A DNA stretch of 33,454 bases from Neobacillus soli NBRC 102451 (GTDB lineage: Bacteria; Bacillota; Bacilli; Bacillales; Cytobacillaceae). How positions within the stretch are numbered: the first letter of the stretch is position 1; each line of letters starts with the position of its first letter. The notes under the pieces were generated by a model, which was not told where the DNA came from, made no database searches, and saw only the letters and a list, made by a program, of their open reading frames with translations. A program made the position numbers and the translations under genes. Positions 1-7,027 of the stretch are shown one piece after another. The stretch is from the NCBI RefSeq assembly GCF_001591665.1, contig NZ_BCVI01000063.1:1-33454 (forward strand), read 5' to 3'.

Positions 1-290
1 GGTATCCAATCGGGGTTGTTGCAATCCATTCCGGCGGAAAAATTGCAAGAAAGGTATCCAATCGAGGTTATTGGAACCCGTTCAGCCGGAAAAGTCGCAG
101 AAAAGGTATGCAATCGAGGTTGTGGAACCCATACCGCGAGGAAAATCGTTGGAAAGGTATCCAATCATGCATATTGGAACCCGTTCAGCCGGAAAAGTCG
201 CAGGAAGGGTACCCAATCGGGGTTGTTGGAACCCATACCGGGGGGAAAATCTAGAAAAAGGTACCCAATCATGGTTGACTTCTAACCCGG
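1..290 (+). repeat. Tandem array of ~52-bp repeats, left end
   Basis: Five complete units start at 1, 53, 105, 156 and 208 (52, 52, 51, 52 and 52 bp) and a sixth partial unit starts at 260. Each opens with GGTAYSCAATC and has a GGAACCC core near position 21 and a GGAAAA block near position 37. Units 2 and 4 share one variant (CCGTTCAGCCGGAAAAGTCG) and units 3 and 5 another (CCATACCG then GGAAAAT), so there is a higher-order period of about 103 bp. The unit length is not a multiple of three, so the open frames across it are not credible genes. The array runs off the left edge of the window. Its function is unknown. Confidence 0.9.
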
Positions 291-340
291 ATTATTCATA
301 TTACAGGGACATATTGGAGATAGGATACTATGCCAAGCTC

Positions 341-349
341 TGCTATAAT
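341..349 (+). promoter_or_regulatory. Extended -10 promoter for the exonuclease gene
   Basis: TGCTATAAT is a perfect extended -10 element (TG-N-TATAAT), about 32 bp before the chosen GTG start at 382. There is no convincing -35 box at the right distance, which is tolerable for an extended -10 promoter. Assignment is by inspection only. Confidence 0.5.
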
Positions 350-381
350 AGGAGAAACATAAGAATTAAAGGATGATCACT

Positions 382-990
382 GTGCAGAAATCAGAAAAAC
401 TGGGTTTGATATTGGACGTTGAAACAACCGGATTAGGCCCCATCAAGGATGAAGTAATCGAATTGGCTTTAAAGCTATTTTCCTATCGAACAGATACCGG
501 GGAGGTCACCGATATTATTGAAGAGGACTCATTTTTGCGTGAGCCGCTTTCTCGTTCAGCAAGGAATAATTATGACACCGCCTACCGGGTTCACGGGATT
601 CCATACAAATTAGTTGAAGGAAAAAGTTTTTATGATGCCAAGGTTAAAACATATTTCCATCGTGCCGAAGCGGTTTTTGCCCATAATGCTTCCTTTGACC
701 GCAGTTTTCTTTATCACATGTATCCGGAAGTTAACGATTTGAAATGGTACTGTACGATGAGAAACATCCCCTGGAAAAATTACGGCTTTCCCAATGGTAA
801 ACTACTGACCCTGTTACAAGCACATAACATTACAAATTACCAAACACATAGAGCCCTAGATGATATTACATACTTGATGGACCTGCTCCAGAAAACGAGT
901 CCGAATGGGAATCTTTATCTTCAAGAGGTGCTTGAAAAGGCTCCAATGAGAAAATATCAGCCGACCGTATCAAGGACAAGAATGGGTTAA
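382..990 (+). CDS. DnaQ-like 3'-5' exonuclease (DEDDh family)
   Basis: This is a 202-residue stand-alone exonuclease domain of the RNase T / DNA polymerase III epsilon superfamily, which removes nucleotides from 3' ends using two metal ions. Counting from the GTG at 382, the visible motifs are ExoI (LDVETTG, with D12 and E14), ExoII (HNASFD, D106) and ExoIII with the DEDDh signature (HRALDD, H156 and D161). No polymerase, BRCT or UvrC-like domain is attached, so it is more likely a small repair or RNA-processing exonuclease than a replicative proofreading subunit. An in-frame ATG lies at 373, but the AAAGGATG ribosome binding site overlaps it and is well spaced for the GTG at 382. It is a single-gene unit with its own promoter and a terminator at 1014. 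The exact substrate cannot be told from sequence. Confidence 0.85.
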   Translation: MQKSEKLGLILDVETTGLGPIKDEVIELALKLFSYRTDTGEVTDIIEEDSFLREPLSRSARNNYDTAYRVHGIPYKLVEGKSFYDAKVKTYFHRAEAVFAHNASFDRSFLYHMYPEVNDLKWYCTMRNIPWKNYGFPNGKLLTLLQAHNITNYQTHRALDDITYLMDLLQKTSPNGNLYLQEVLEKAPMRKYQPTVSRTRMG

Positions 991-1013
991 AAACAAATCA
1001 CCAAGCATAGGCG

Positions 1014-1064
1014 AAAAAAAACAGTCTCTCATAGAGTACACACAAAGTGAGAGACTGTCTTTTT
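1014..1064. terminator. Bidirectional intrinsic terminator
   Basis: An 11-bp perfect stem (ACAGTCTCTCA at 1021-1031 with TGAGAGACTGT at 1048-1058) is followed by CTTTTT on the plus strand and preceded by seven A residues, which give a T-run on the minus strand. It sits between the convergent exonuclease and citA genes. Confidence 0.85.
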
Positions 1065-1095
1065 GGGGTGGATAAAACAGTGATTTGTCCACGGA

Positions 1096-1155
1096 TGGTG
1101 CCTGACACCAAAAATTGACACCGAAAACACTGACATAGAAGACACCATAAACACC
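1096..1155 (+). repeat. GGTGCCTGACACC dyad with trailing GACACC repeats (copy 1)
   Basis: An interrupted dyad, TGGTGCCTGACACCA (1096-1110), is followed by degenerate repeats of TTGACACC / GACACC up to the 3' end of citA. A related arrangement occurs inverted near 29970-30005, and the bare dyad occurs at 3979. It is a dispersed intergenic element of unknown function; the dyad could form a small hairpin. Confidence 0.6.
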
Positions 1156-1157
1156 GT

Positions 1158-2246
1158 CTATTTAAAGGTTCCAATATATTTTGATTGGGGTCTATAGATG
1201 GTGTTATTTTCGGCTTGTTCTAGGACATGTGCTGTCCATCCGACCATTCTACTCGCTGTAAAGGTTGGTGTGAATAGTTCTGCTTCCATGTTAATTGCTT
1301 TCATGATTGCTGCTGCATAAAATTCAACGTTTGTGTAGAGGGAGCGGCCAGGTTTCAGTTCCGCTAATAACTTCACAGCTATCTCTTCAACGTCCATTGC
1401 TAGGTCAAGCCATTCATCCACTCCAACCAGCTCCAGTAATTTTGCTTTTAAAGCAATGGCCCGGGGGTCGTGAGTTTTATAAACTCTATGTCCAAATCCC
1501 ATTAATTTTTCCCCGCGCAAAATCTTTTCTCTAATCACCATTTCCACATCTCCAACCTGAGCAATCTCATTTAAAAGCTCGATGACTCCTGAAGGGGCAC
1601 CGCCATGAAGCGGGCCTTTCATAGTACCAATCGCTGATGTGACTGCTGACACTAAATCTGATTCAGTTGATGCTGTAACCCTAGCTGCAAAAGTAGAAGC
1701 GTTCATTCCATGCTCAAGGGTGAGAATCATATACGTCTCCAGTGCCTCCATATGAGCGGCAATAGGCACTTTTCCATTCAGCATATACATGTAGTTTGCA
1801 ATATGGTCTAAATCATTCCGGGGAGAAGCGGACATTTTTCCCTCTAACTGTCTTTTTCGATACGCGATAATCGTGGGAACCAAGGCGGTTAGCCTAATGG
1901 CCTGTGAAACGCTAGGCTTCCAACCATAACCGGAATGGCCGCCCACCGCAGAAATAGCAGTTCTAATGACACTCATCAAATCCATGTTTCGTGGGAGTTG
2001 GTCTATTACTCCCTTTACATATTCGGGCAGCTCACGATTGCTTTTCAACTCGTCTTTCAGCGCACTTAATTGTTCAGCATCCGGTAAATGGCCGAACCAG
2101 AGAAGATAAGCCGCTTCCTCAAAAGAAAATCCCTTCGTAATCTCACGAATTTCATAGCCCCGATAAAATAACCGCCCATTTTCTCCATCAATATGGCTGA
2201 TTAATGTCTCTGCCGCAACAATTCCTTTCAATCCCTTCTGAATCAT
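1158..2246 (-). CDS. citA: Citrate synthase I (minor, CitA type)
   Basis: It condenses acetyl-CoA and oxaloacetate to citrate in the cytoplasm at the entry of the TCA cycle. The 362-residue protein has the bacterial type I citrate synthase layout: an ISHIDGENGRLFYRGY N-terminus, GPLHGGAPSG (catalytic H214), GFGHRVYKTHDPRA (H253) and YTNVEFYAAAIM. The usual catalytic aspartate is a glutamate here (E308). From memory, B. subtilis CitA also has NVEFYAAA, whereas the major enzyme CitZ has an aspartate, so this supports CitA over CitZ. The ATG at 2246 follows AAAGGAGCG. The gene is divergent from citR across about 107 bp of AT-rich DNA, the known B. subtilis arrangement in which CitR represses citA. 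No methylcitrate cycle genes (prpD, prpB) are nearby, which argues against a 2-methylcitrate synthase. Confidence 0.9.
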   Translation of the reverse strand: MIQKGLKGIVAAETLISHIDGENGRLFYRGYEIREITKGFSFEEAAYLLWFGHLPDAEQLSALKDELKSNRELPEYVKGVIDQLPRNMDLMSVIRTAISAVGGHSGYGWKPSVSQAIRLTALVPTIIAYRKRQLEGKMSASPRNDLDHIANYMYMLNGKVPIAAHMEALETYMILTLEHGMNASTFAARVTASTESDLVSAVTSAIGTMKGPLHGGAPSGVIELLNEIAQVGDVEMVIREKILRGEKLMGFGHRVYKTHDPRAIALKAKLLELVGVDEWLDLAMDVEEIAVKLLAELKPGRSLYTNVEFYAAAIMKAINMEAELFTPTFTASRMVGWTAHVLEQAENNTIYRPQSKYIGTFK

Positions 2247-2273
2247 AAAAATCGCTCCTTTCCTTAGTTAGTA

Positions 2274-2324
2274 TTATTTTATAAAATAAGTGTGATTAAG
2301 AATACTAAATATATTTAAAGTATT
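2274..2324. promoter_or_regulatory. Candidate CitR operators between citA and citR
   Basis: The divergent intergenic region holds a perfect 16-bp palindrome, TTATTTTATAAAATAA (2274-2289), and a second dyad with AATACT (2301-2306) and AGTATT (2319-2324) arms around a perfect TAAATATATTTA (2306-2317). Paired AT-rich dyads are what a LysR-type regulator such as CitR usually binds in a divergent promoter. Binding itself is inference. Confidence 0.5.
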
Positions 2325-2353
2325 TGATTACTATTTTTAATAAGGAGGAAATG

Positions 2354-3232
2354 ATGGAATTTCAATGGCTAAACACCTTTATTACGGCTGCTGATTGTGG
2401 CAATTTCCGCAGAACTGCCGAACTTTTATATATTTCACAGCCTTCCGTAACAGTCCATATTAAACAGCTGGAAAAAGAGCTGGGTATCCTATTGTTTCAT
2501 CGAGAAGGGAAAAAAATAAAATTGACAGAAGCGGGGAAAAGATATTTAGTTCATGCAACCAGATTGCTGGAGGTTTATCAACACGGTCTAGAGGATTTAA
2601 CTTCTTTTAGTCAAGGGTACACAAGGAAATTAACACTAGGCATTTCCCCACTTATTGCAGATACCATATTACCATATGTTCTAAAAAGCTATACCAAGCA
2701 GTATCCGGATGTTGAGATTTCCGTCAAAATTATTGAATCCGTTGATATTGAACAGGCAATCTTAAGGGAAGAAGTAGATTTGGGGCTATCATGCTTAAAC
2801 AGTAATCATCCAAGTTTGCTTTGTGAGCTTTTATATAAAGATAGAGTCATATTAGTTGCTCCGCATGATGGCAGAGATGCTGAATCAGCACCACCGCTTG
2901 ACGAAGAGGAAGTGTTAACTTCTAACTATCTATTAACACACAATCATCCAGGTTATTGGGATCTTCTTTGCAGAGTGATAAAAGGTAAATTTCCAAGTGT
3001 ACGAATGATGAAAGTATCGCAGGTCCATATTACAAAAAGGTTTATTGTTGAGGGGTTGGGCGTATCATTCTTACCGACATCGACGGTCAGAAGGGAATTG
3101 TTGGAGGGAAGGTTATTAGAGGTGGATTGTCATTCCATCCAAATGCCTGAAGCTGATACTTACGCCATTATGAAATATGACCATTCTAAACAAAAAGAGT
3201 TTTTAAGATTCATTTCTAACTATAGATTGTAA
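2354..3232 (+). CDS. citR: LysR-family transcriptional regulator CitR
   Basis: This is a 292-residue LysR-type regulator. It has an N-terminal winged helix-turn-helix (residues 1-60, with the TAELLYISQPSVTVHIKQLEKELG recognition region shared by the family, split here by residues for the two helices) and a C-terminal effector-binding domain with periplasmic-binding-protein fold. The frame is open from 2324, but AAGGAGG at 2342-2348 is 5 nt from the ATG at 2354, and starting there gives the classical N-terminus MEFQWLNTF and a length close to B. subtilis CitR. An adjacent ATG at 2351 is too near the ribosome binding site. Divergence from citA indicates it is the citA repressor, and CitR also represses itself in B. 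subtilis. It is monocistronic, ending in the terminator at 3281. The effector is not evident. Confidence 0.88.
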   Translation: MEFQWLNTFITAADCGNFRRTAELLYISQPSVTVHIKQLEKELGILLFHREGKKIKLTEAGKRYLVHATRLLEVYQHGLEDLTSFSQGYTRKLTLGISPLIADTILPYVLKSYTKQYPDVEISVKIIESVDIEQAILREEVDLGLSCLNSNHPSLLCELLYKDRVILVAPHDGRDAESAPPLDEEEVLTSNYLLTHNHPGYWDLLCRVIKGKFPSVRMMKVSQVHITKRFIVEGLGVSFLPTSTVRRELLEGRLLEVDCHSIQMPEADTYAIMKYDHSKQKEFLRFISNYRL

Positions 3233-3280
3233 GAAAGGATTTGTTATGCAATGGTAATACCACCAAAAAGTAAAATTGAG

Positions 3281-3319
3281 AACGGCTCTGTTGCAATAAA
3301 GCGAACAGAGCCGTTTAGT
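3281..3319. terminator. Intrinsic terminator after citR
   Basis: A perfect 12-bp stem (AACGGCTCTGTT at 3281-3292 with AACAGAGCCGTT at 3304-3315) is followed by TAGTTTT. It separates citR from the convergent VOC gene. Confidence 0.8.
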
Positions 3320-3351
3320 TTTGCTATTCTAATGCGAAAAATAGTTTAATT

Positions 3352-3777
3352 TTATTGTTTACCCTCTGCGAAAATTTGAAATGTTACACCGAATTTATCC
3401 GTCACACTTCCGTAAGCAGGGCTAAAGAAAGTTTCTTGCAGCGGCATACCCACTTGACCACCATCTTGTAGTGCATCAAAAAATTTATGAGCCTTTTCTG
3501 CGTCGTCAGTCGTGATGCAGATGGTCACTTGTGTTCCGCTTTGATGGGGCTGACCTGGAAATGTATCAGAAAACATTAGTTCTGTTTCACCAACTTTTAT
3601 TGTTGCGTGACTTACACGGTCCTTGGCATCTGCGGGTAGAGGGAATTCGGGATTCTCCGGCATTTCTCCAAATGTTTGAACAAAGTGCACTTGGGCATCC
3701 AATGCTTTTTCGTAAAATTGGAGTGCTTCCTTTGCATTTCCGTCCATCACTAAATAGGGAATTAATCGTACCGTCAT
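3352..3777 (-). CDS. VOC-fold protein, PhnB/YjdN-like
   Basis: This 141-residue protein has the two beta-alpha-beta-beta-beta modules of the vicinal oxygen chelate (glyoxalase / extradiol dioxygenase) fold. The N-terminus RLIPYLVMDGNAKEALQFYE and the C-terminal end SVTDKFGVTFQIF are typical of the PhnB-like subgroup, often labelled 3-demethylubiquinone methyltransferase-like without catalytic evidence. A metal-binding or substrate-specific set cannot be assigned by eye. An AGGAGC-type ribosome binding site lies before the ATG at 3777. It is monocistronic, convergent with citR. Its function is unknown. Confidence 0.8.
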   Translation of the reverse strand: MTVRLIPYLVMDGNAKEALQFYEKALDAQVHFVQTFGEMPENPEFPLPADAKDRVSHATIKVGETELMFSDTFPGQPHQSGTQVTICITTDDAEKAHKFFDALQDGGQVGMPLQETFFSPAYGSVTDKFGVTFQIFAEGKQ

Positions 3778-3978
3778 TAATAATCAGCTCCTTGTGTTTT
3801 AAGAGAATATTTTTGTTGCGTTCGATATTCTAGAAGGTAGGGGACTTGTTGTGGTTTGCTAATTAAAGCAACATTTCCTAGTATTACCGATATTTAGATT
3901 ATAAAACAAGGAACACCAGTTCGCAATAGAAAATTAACTACAAAGCCAACTTTCAAAAAAATGCTAGTGCTTTTTCAA

Positions 3979-3993
3979 TGGTGCCTGACACCA
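3979..3993 (+). repeat. GGTGCCTGACACC dyad (copy 2)
   Basis: TGGTGCCTGACACCA is identical over 15 bp to the copy at 1096-1110 and lies just beyond the 3' end of the DinB-like gene. The rest of 3778-3978 shows no gene or other structure that I can support. Confidence 0.6.
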
Positions 3994-4014
3994 TTTTCAC
4001 TACAGGTGTGTATT

Positions 4015-4539
4015 TTATTTCAACACGGGCAGATATCTTTCGCTGATGATTTTTCCATGGTGGATGGCATGGCCAGTAATGATGTAGGCGATGGCCCGAG
4101 TGGTTATTTCTGTTCCGTTGGCAAAGCCTTTTTTGGCCCAGGCCTCCTCCGGCATATTCTGAATTAAAGTGATGGTAGCATGTCGTGTTGCTATAAAATC
4201 TTCGAGGATGTTTTTGAGCGGAAGTTCGTCGAACTGGGACCCAGCTATAAATTCATTCTCGTTAAATCCAGCCAATGGTGTCTGATCCCCGCGGCCAATT
4301 CTCAGCAGGCGGTAACTCATAATTCTTTCGGTATCAGTCATATGACCAAGTACTTCTTTGATGCTCCATTTACCAGAGGCATAACGGAATTGACCGTCAT
4401 TCTCCGATAGCCCTTCAAAAAGAGTAATCGTCTCCTCTAAATTCTTCTGCAAAATCGGTAATAAGTCACCTTCAGGGACCAAATTTACATAGGGAACATA
4501 ATATTCTGGATACTCACTTGCTAGTGGACATTGTAACAT
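4015..4539 (-). CDS. DinB-like (DUF664 / DinB_2) protein
   Basis: This 174-residue all-alpha protein belongs to the DinB/YfiT-like four-helix bundle group, many of which are putative metal-dependent transferases (thiol-dependent S-transferases in some relatives). The visible signature is KWSIKEVLGHMTDTERI around residues 57-73 and a C-terminal GHAIHHGKIISERYL; the histidine in the first motif and the HxxxH in the second form the usual three-His metal site. It starts at ATG 4539 behind GGGAGAG with 6 nt spacing. It is monocistronic on the minus strand. The substrate is unknown, and bacillithiol-dependent activity would be a guess. Confidence 0.82.
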   Translation of the reverse strand: MLQCPLASEYPEYYVPYVNLVPEGDLLPILQKNLEETITLFEGLSENDGQFRYASGKWSIKEVLGHMTDTERIMSYRLLRIGRGDQTPLAGFNENEFIAGSQFDELPLKNILEDFIATRHATITLIQNMPEEAWAKKGFANGTEITTRAIAYIITGHAIHHGKIISERYLPVLK

Positions 4540-4814
4540 TCCATTCTCTCCCTTCTAATTTCTTGCAGCATTATTAACCCTCCACGTTAATGGTATTAGC
4601 GGAAACTGCCACTTTATTCGTTTTTTAAAAGAATACCATTCAAAGCGGAAAAGCATATGGCAGAGGATGGCTCCCTCTAACCTCACGGCCCAATATTGCC
4701 ACCCACAGGTTAATCCTACCATAATATTCATACTAATCGAATAAATTATGATTGTTTTGTAACTGCTACCTTTATCCGAAAAATAAATTTTTGGATTATT
4801 TTAACAGGAATTTC
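4540..4814. other. Intergenic region without recognised features
   Basis: I see no gene, RNA or strong hairpin here. A 55-codon open frame on the minus strand (ATG near 4720) has no ribosome binding site and no recognisable content, so it is not called. Confidence 0.5.
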
Positions 4815-4860
4815 TTGTGCTTAGTTTTTCTATGTATTATTATTTATAGTATACATAGAA
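4815..4860 (+). promoter_or_regulatory. Promoter overlapped by an inverted repeat
   Basis: TTGTGC (4815-4820) and TATTAT (4838-4843) are 17 bp apart and fit a sigma-A promoter for the operon starting at 4891. A perfect 9-bp inverted repeat, TTCTATGTA (4828-4836) and TACATAGAA (4852-4860), flanks the -10 box and the likely start point, a geometry expected of a repressor operator. The regulator is unknown. Confidence 0.5.
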
Positions 4861-4890
4861 TATCTATGCATAAAAATGGGGGAGAGAGAA

Positions 4891-5406
4891 TTGTTCAAAA
4901 AAATACTTATTAGTGCGGTTGTTTTGGTAATATTATCGGCCTCTTTGTTCTTCAACTTAAGACAGAATTTACCTCGTTCTTTTCATCATACATACACAAA
5001 AAGCACGGATCTGCATCAAGAAAACGTGAATGGGTTTTATTTGTTTGATAATATCAATATTAATACCTTCATAAAAGTCTATGGTGAACAAATACATCAA
5101 AGTGCGGACAACGACCTATATAACTATTACAAAATACAAGATGGTCTAGAAATTGCTACAAACGCGAAGGGAGTCATTTTGCGATTTATTGTTGAAAATT
5201 CAGCAATGCCTACTTCAAAAGGAATTAAAATAGGGGACTCCATAACAAAAGTGAAAAGGGCCTATGGCGGGAATTTTTATAAACGAACCGAGCAAGGTTT
5301 GGATGTAATAGGTTATGTAGATAAGAGAAATCACCAATCTATCGAATTTTGGCATGACAAGGGAAAGGTCTTATTTTATCGTTTGGATGACAATAATATA
5401 CAATAA
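4891..5406 (+). CDS. Membrane-anchored hypothetical protein
   Basis: I do not recognise this family. The 171-residue product has a short basic N-terminus followed by one hydrophobic span (about residues 4-21, ILISAVVLVILSASLFF), then a soluble domain that should lie outside the membrane. The spacing suggests an uncleaved anchor or a signal peptide; there is no lipobox cysteine. The soluble part contains a GIKIGDSITKVKRAYG stretch, seen in several small Bacillus exported proteins where periodic G-x-S/T-x-x-x-V turns recur, but no enzyme motif. An ATG at 4876 is in frame, but GGGGGAGAG (4878-4886) lies inside that extension and is correctly placed for the TTG at 4891. It is the first gene of a likely operon with the GNAT gene (42 bp gap) and cutC. 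Confidence 0.65.
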   Translation: MFKKILISAVVLVILSASLFFNLRQNLPRSFHHTYTKSTDLHQENVNGFYLFDNININTFIKVYGEQIHQSADNDLYNYYKIQDGLEIATNAKGVILRFIVENSAMPTSKGIKIGDSITKVKRAYGGNFYKRTEQGLDVIGYVDKRNHQSIEFWHDKGKVLFYRLDDNNIQ

Positions 5407-5448
5407 ATATAGACAACGATTGGAGTGGGGGGAATAAGGTTATTAGAT

Positions 5449-6249
5449 TTGAATTTGCTTTTATTTTCGGGAAAGGCCGTGCATAATATGCCCAACATGT
5501 TAAAAATAGAGGCTCTATTTGGGAAAACTTTTAAAATACTAAATGGTTTTCCCGCTTATGTTACCATCGAACAAAAATCAGATCCAACCGGGTTCATTAC
5601 GGGACAAGATGTTCTATCCTTAATGGATAGTTGTTTGCGGTCGGGATTGGAGCGAATTGGTGTATCGTTGGATAAGGCCTCAGATGAATTTGATTATCTA
5701 TCAAAATTATTCCGAAGAAATGGCTTTGAACATTTTTCCTCAAGGGTTGAGGTTTATAGGGATTTAAAAGATTTTGAAGGATGCAAAACTCCGTTTACCT
5801 GGGCTTCTCTAGATGACCGTAGTTTTTCAGAAACAGAATTTAAACTCCTCTGGGAAAAATGTATGGCGGGATCAGATAATAAACCATCATCCTTAACGAT
5901 GGACCAGCACCTGCTGTCTGTAAAAAGTGAATTAGGGGAAGGCTGGCGGAAATCATGCCGGGTATTTTATTTGAAAAAAAAGCCGATTGGAATTTCTATC
6001 CCACACCTCGAACCAGGTACAATAAATGAAGGAAGGTTGTTTTATTTTGGACTATTGCCAGAAGCAAGGGGGAAAGGTCTAAGCACTGCCATACACCTTC
6101 AATCATTATCGGCCCTAAAGGAAATGGGAGCAACCCATTATATAGGGAGTACACATCCCGCCAATAAGAAAATGCAAAGAGTATTTGAGAAAAATGGCTG
6201 TGTGGTTCGCACCCAAATGGAATCGTATTATAAAAATTTTTCTAAGTAA
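5449..6249 (+). CDS. GNAT-family N-acetyltransferase
   Basis: The 266-residue protein ends in a GNAT acetyl-CoA binding domain. The motif A region LPEARGKGLSTAIH (R-x-x-G-x-G/A pyrophosphate loop) lies near residue 210 and is followed by the usual motif B-like NKKMQRVFEKNGC. The N-terminal half (about residues 1-120) is a separate region I cannot classify and may be a degenerate second GNAT-like fold. The acceptor substrate is unknown. The start is uncertain: the frame opens with a GTG at 5425, but that codon lies within the only GGAG/GGGGGG purine run, which better serves a TTG at 5449. The gene sits between the anchored hypothetical and cutC, all on the plus strand with short gaps. Confidence 0.75.
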   Translation: MNLLLFSGKAVHNMPNMLKIEALFGKTFKILNGFPAYVTIEQKSDPTGFITGQDVLSLMDSCLRSGLERIGVSLDKASDEFDYLSKLFRRNGFEHFSSRVEVYRDLKDFEGCKTPFTWASLDDRSFSETEFKLLWEKCMAGSDNKPSSLTMDQHLLSVKSELGEGWRKSCRVFYLKKKPIGISIPHLEPGTINEGRLFYFGLLPEARGKGLSTAIHLQSLSALKEMGATHYIGSTHPANKKMQRVFEKNGCVVRTQMESYYKNFSK

Positions 6250-6279
6250 ATCTCCATTAAAAATTAAGCAGGTGTAAAG

Positions 6280-6972
6280 TTGAGTAAAGTAGAAATTATT
6301 GTCTTAAATCAAGAGGATGCCAAAACAGCTGAAGCCTGTGGTGCGGACCGCCTCGAGTTGGTTTCCGCAATCGCGGAAGGCGGTCTGACACCCAGTTACG
6401 GAACGATAAAAACGGTTGTTGAGAGTGTGAAAATACCCGTTATGGTCATGATTCGACCCCATAGCTATTCCTTTGTATACCGTCAGGATGAATGGGATGC
6501 CATCCGTGAAGATATTAAAATAGTTCATGAGTTAGGTGCTGCGGGTATCGTCTTTGGGGCGTTAACCAAACAGCACACAGTTGATTTTGACATAATCGCC
6601 ATGGTATTAGAGGAAGCGCAAGGTCTATCTATAACCTTTCATCGTGCCATTGATCAAGCAAATTCACTGGAGATATACAAGTCCATCTGCCAATCTCCTT
6701 ACCATATCGACCGCATTCTCACATCGGGAGGGAAACCAACAGTCTCTGAAGGATTAACACCATTAAAAGCGATGTTAGCGGAGTCGAGGAAAACCCCTAA
6801 CCAGCCAATTATCATGCCTGGTTCAGGCCTCACTTCAAGAAATATCGGGTCCGTCCATGAACAGCTCCAGGCCGATGAATATCATTTTGGGTCAGCCGTT
6901 AGGATCGATGGAGAATTTCGCAATCGGATTAACGGGGATGAAATTAAAAAAATAAAGAGAGTGGTCGGCTAA
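6280..6972 (+). CDS. cutC: CutC family protein
   Basis: This 230-residue TIM-barrel protein matches the CutC family: EIIVLNQEDAKTAEACGADRLELVSAIAEGGLTPS-type start (residues 4-40 carry the NxxDAxxAxxxGADRLEL signature), MVMIRPHSYSF, GAAGIVFGALT, TFHRAID and ILTSGGKPT. CutC was first linked to copper homeostasis in Escherichia coli, but its biochemical role is still uncertain, so the name should be read as a family label. The TTG start at 6280 is preceded by AGGTG; no better start is present. It closes the operon begun at 4891 and ends just before a terminator at 6984. Confidence 0.9.
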   Translation: MSKVEIIVLNQEDAKTAEACGADRLELVSAIAEGGLTPSYGTIKTVVESVKIPVMVMIRPHSYSFVYRQDEWDAIREDIKIVHELGAAGIVFGALTKQHTVDFDIIAMVLEEAQGLSITFHRAIDQANSLEIYKSICQSPYHIDRILTSGGKPTVSEGLTPLKAMLAESRKTPNQPIIMPGSGLTSRNIGSVHEQLQADEYHFGSAVRIDGEFRNRINGDEIKKIKRVVG

Positions 6973-6983
6973 GAAAATCAAAA

Positions 6984-7020
6984 AAGAGCTGCTGCTTGAC
7001 GGAACCAAGCAACAGCTCTT
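6984..7020. terminator. Terminator between cutC and queT
   Basis: A stem of AAGAGCTG(C)TGCTTG with CAAGCA-ACAGCTCTT (one bulge) lies between the convergent genes. The A-run before it gives a good T-tract on the minus strand, so it best serves queT; the plus-strand tail (AATATATTT) is weaker. Confidence 0.75.
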
Positions 7021-7027
7021 AATATAT

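Noticed and set aside
16..376. Two overlapping open frames (89 and 101 codons) across the left repeat array
   Set aside because: They are by-products of the 52-bp repeats, lack ribosome binding sites and show no protein-like composition.
4553..4720. 55-codon open frame on the minus strand between the DinB-like gene and the 4891 operon
   Set aside because: There is no ribosome binding site before its ATG and the peptide is unusually rich in Trp/Arg with no recognisable pattern; likely chance.
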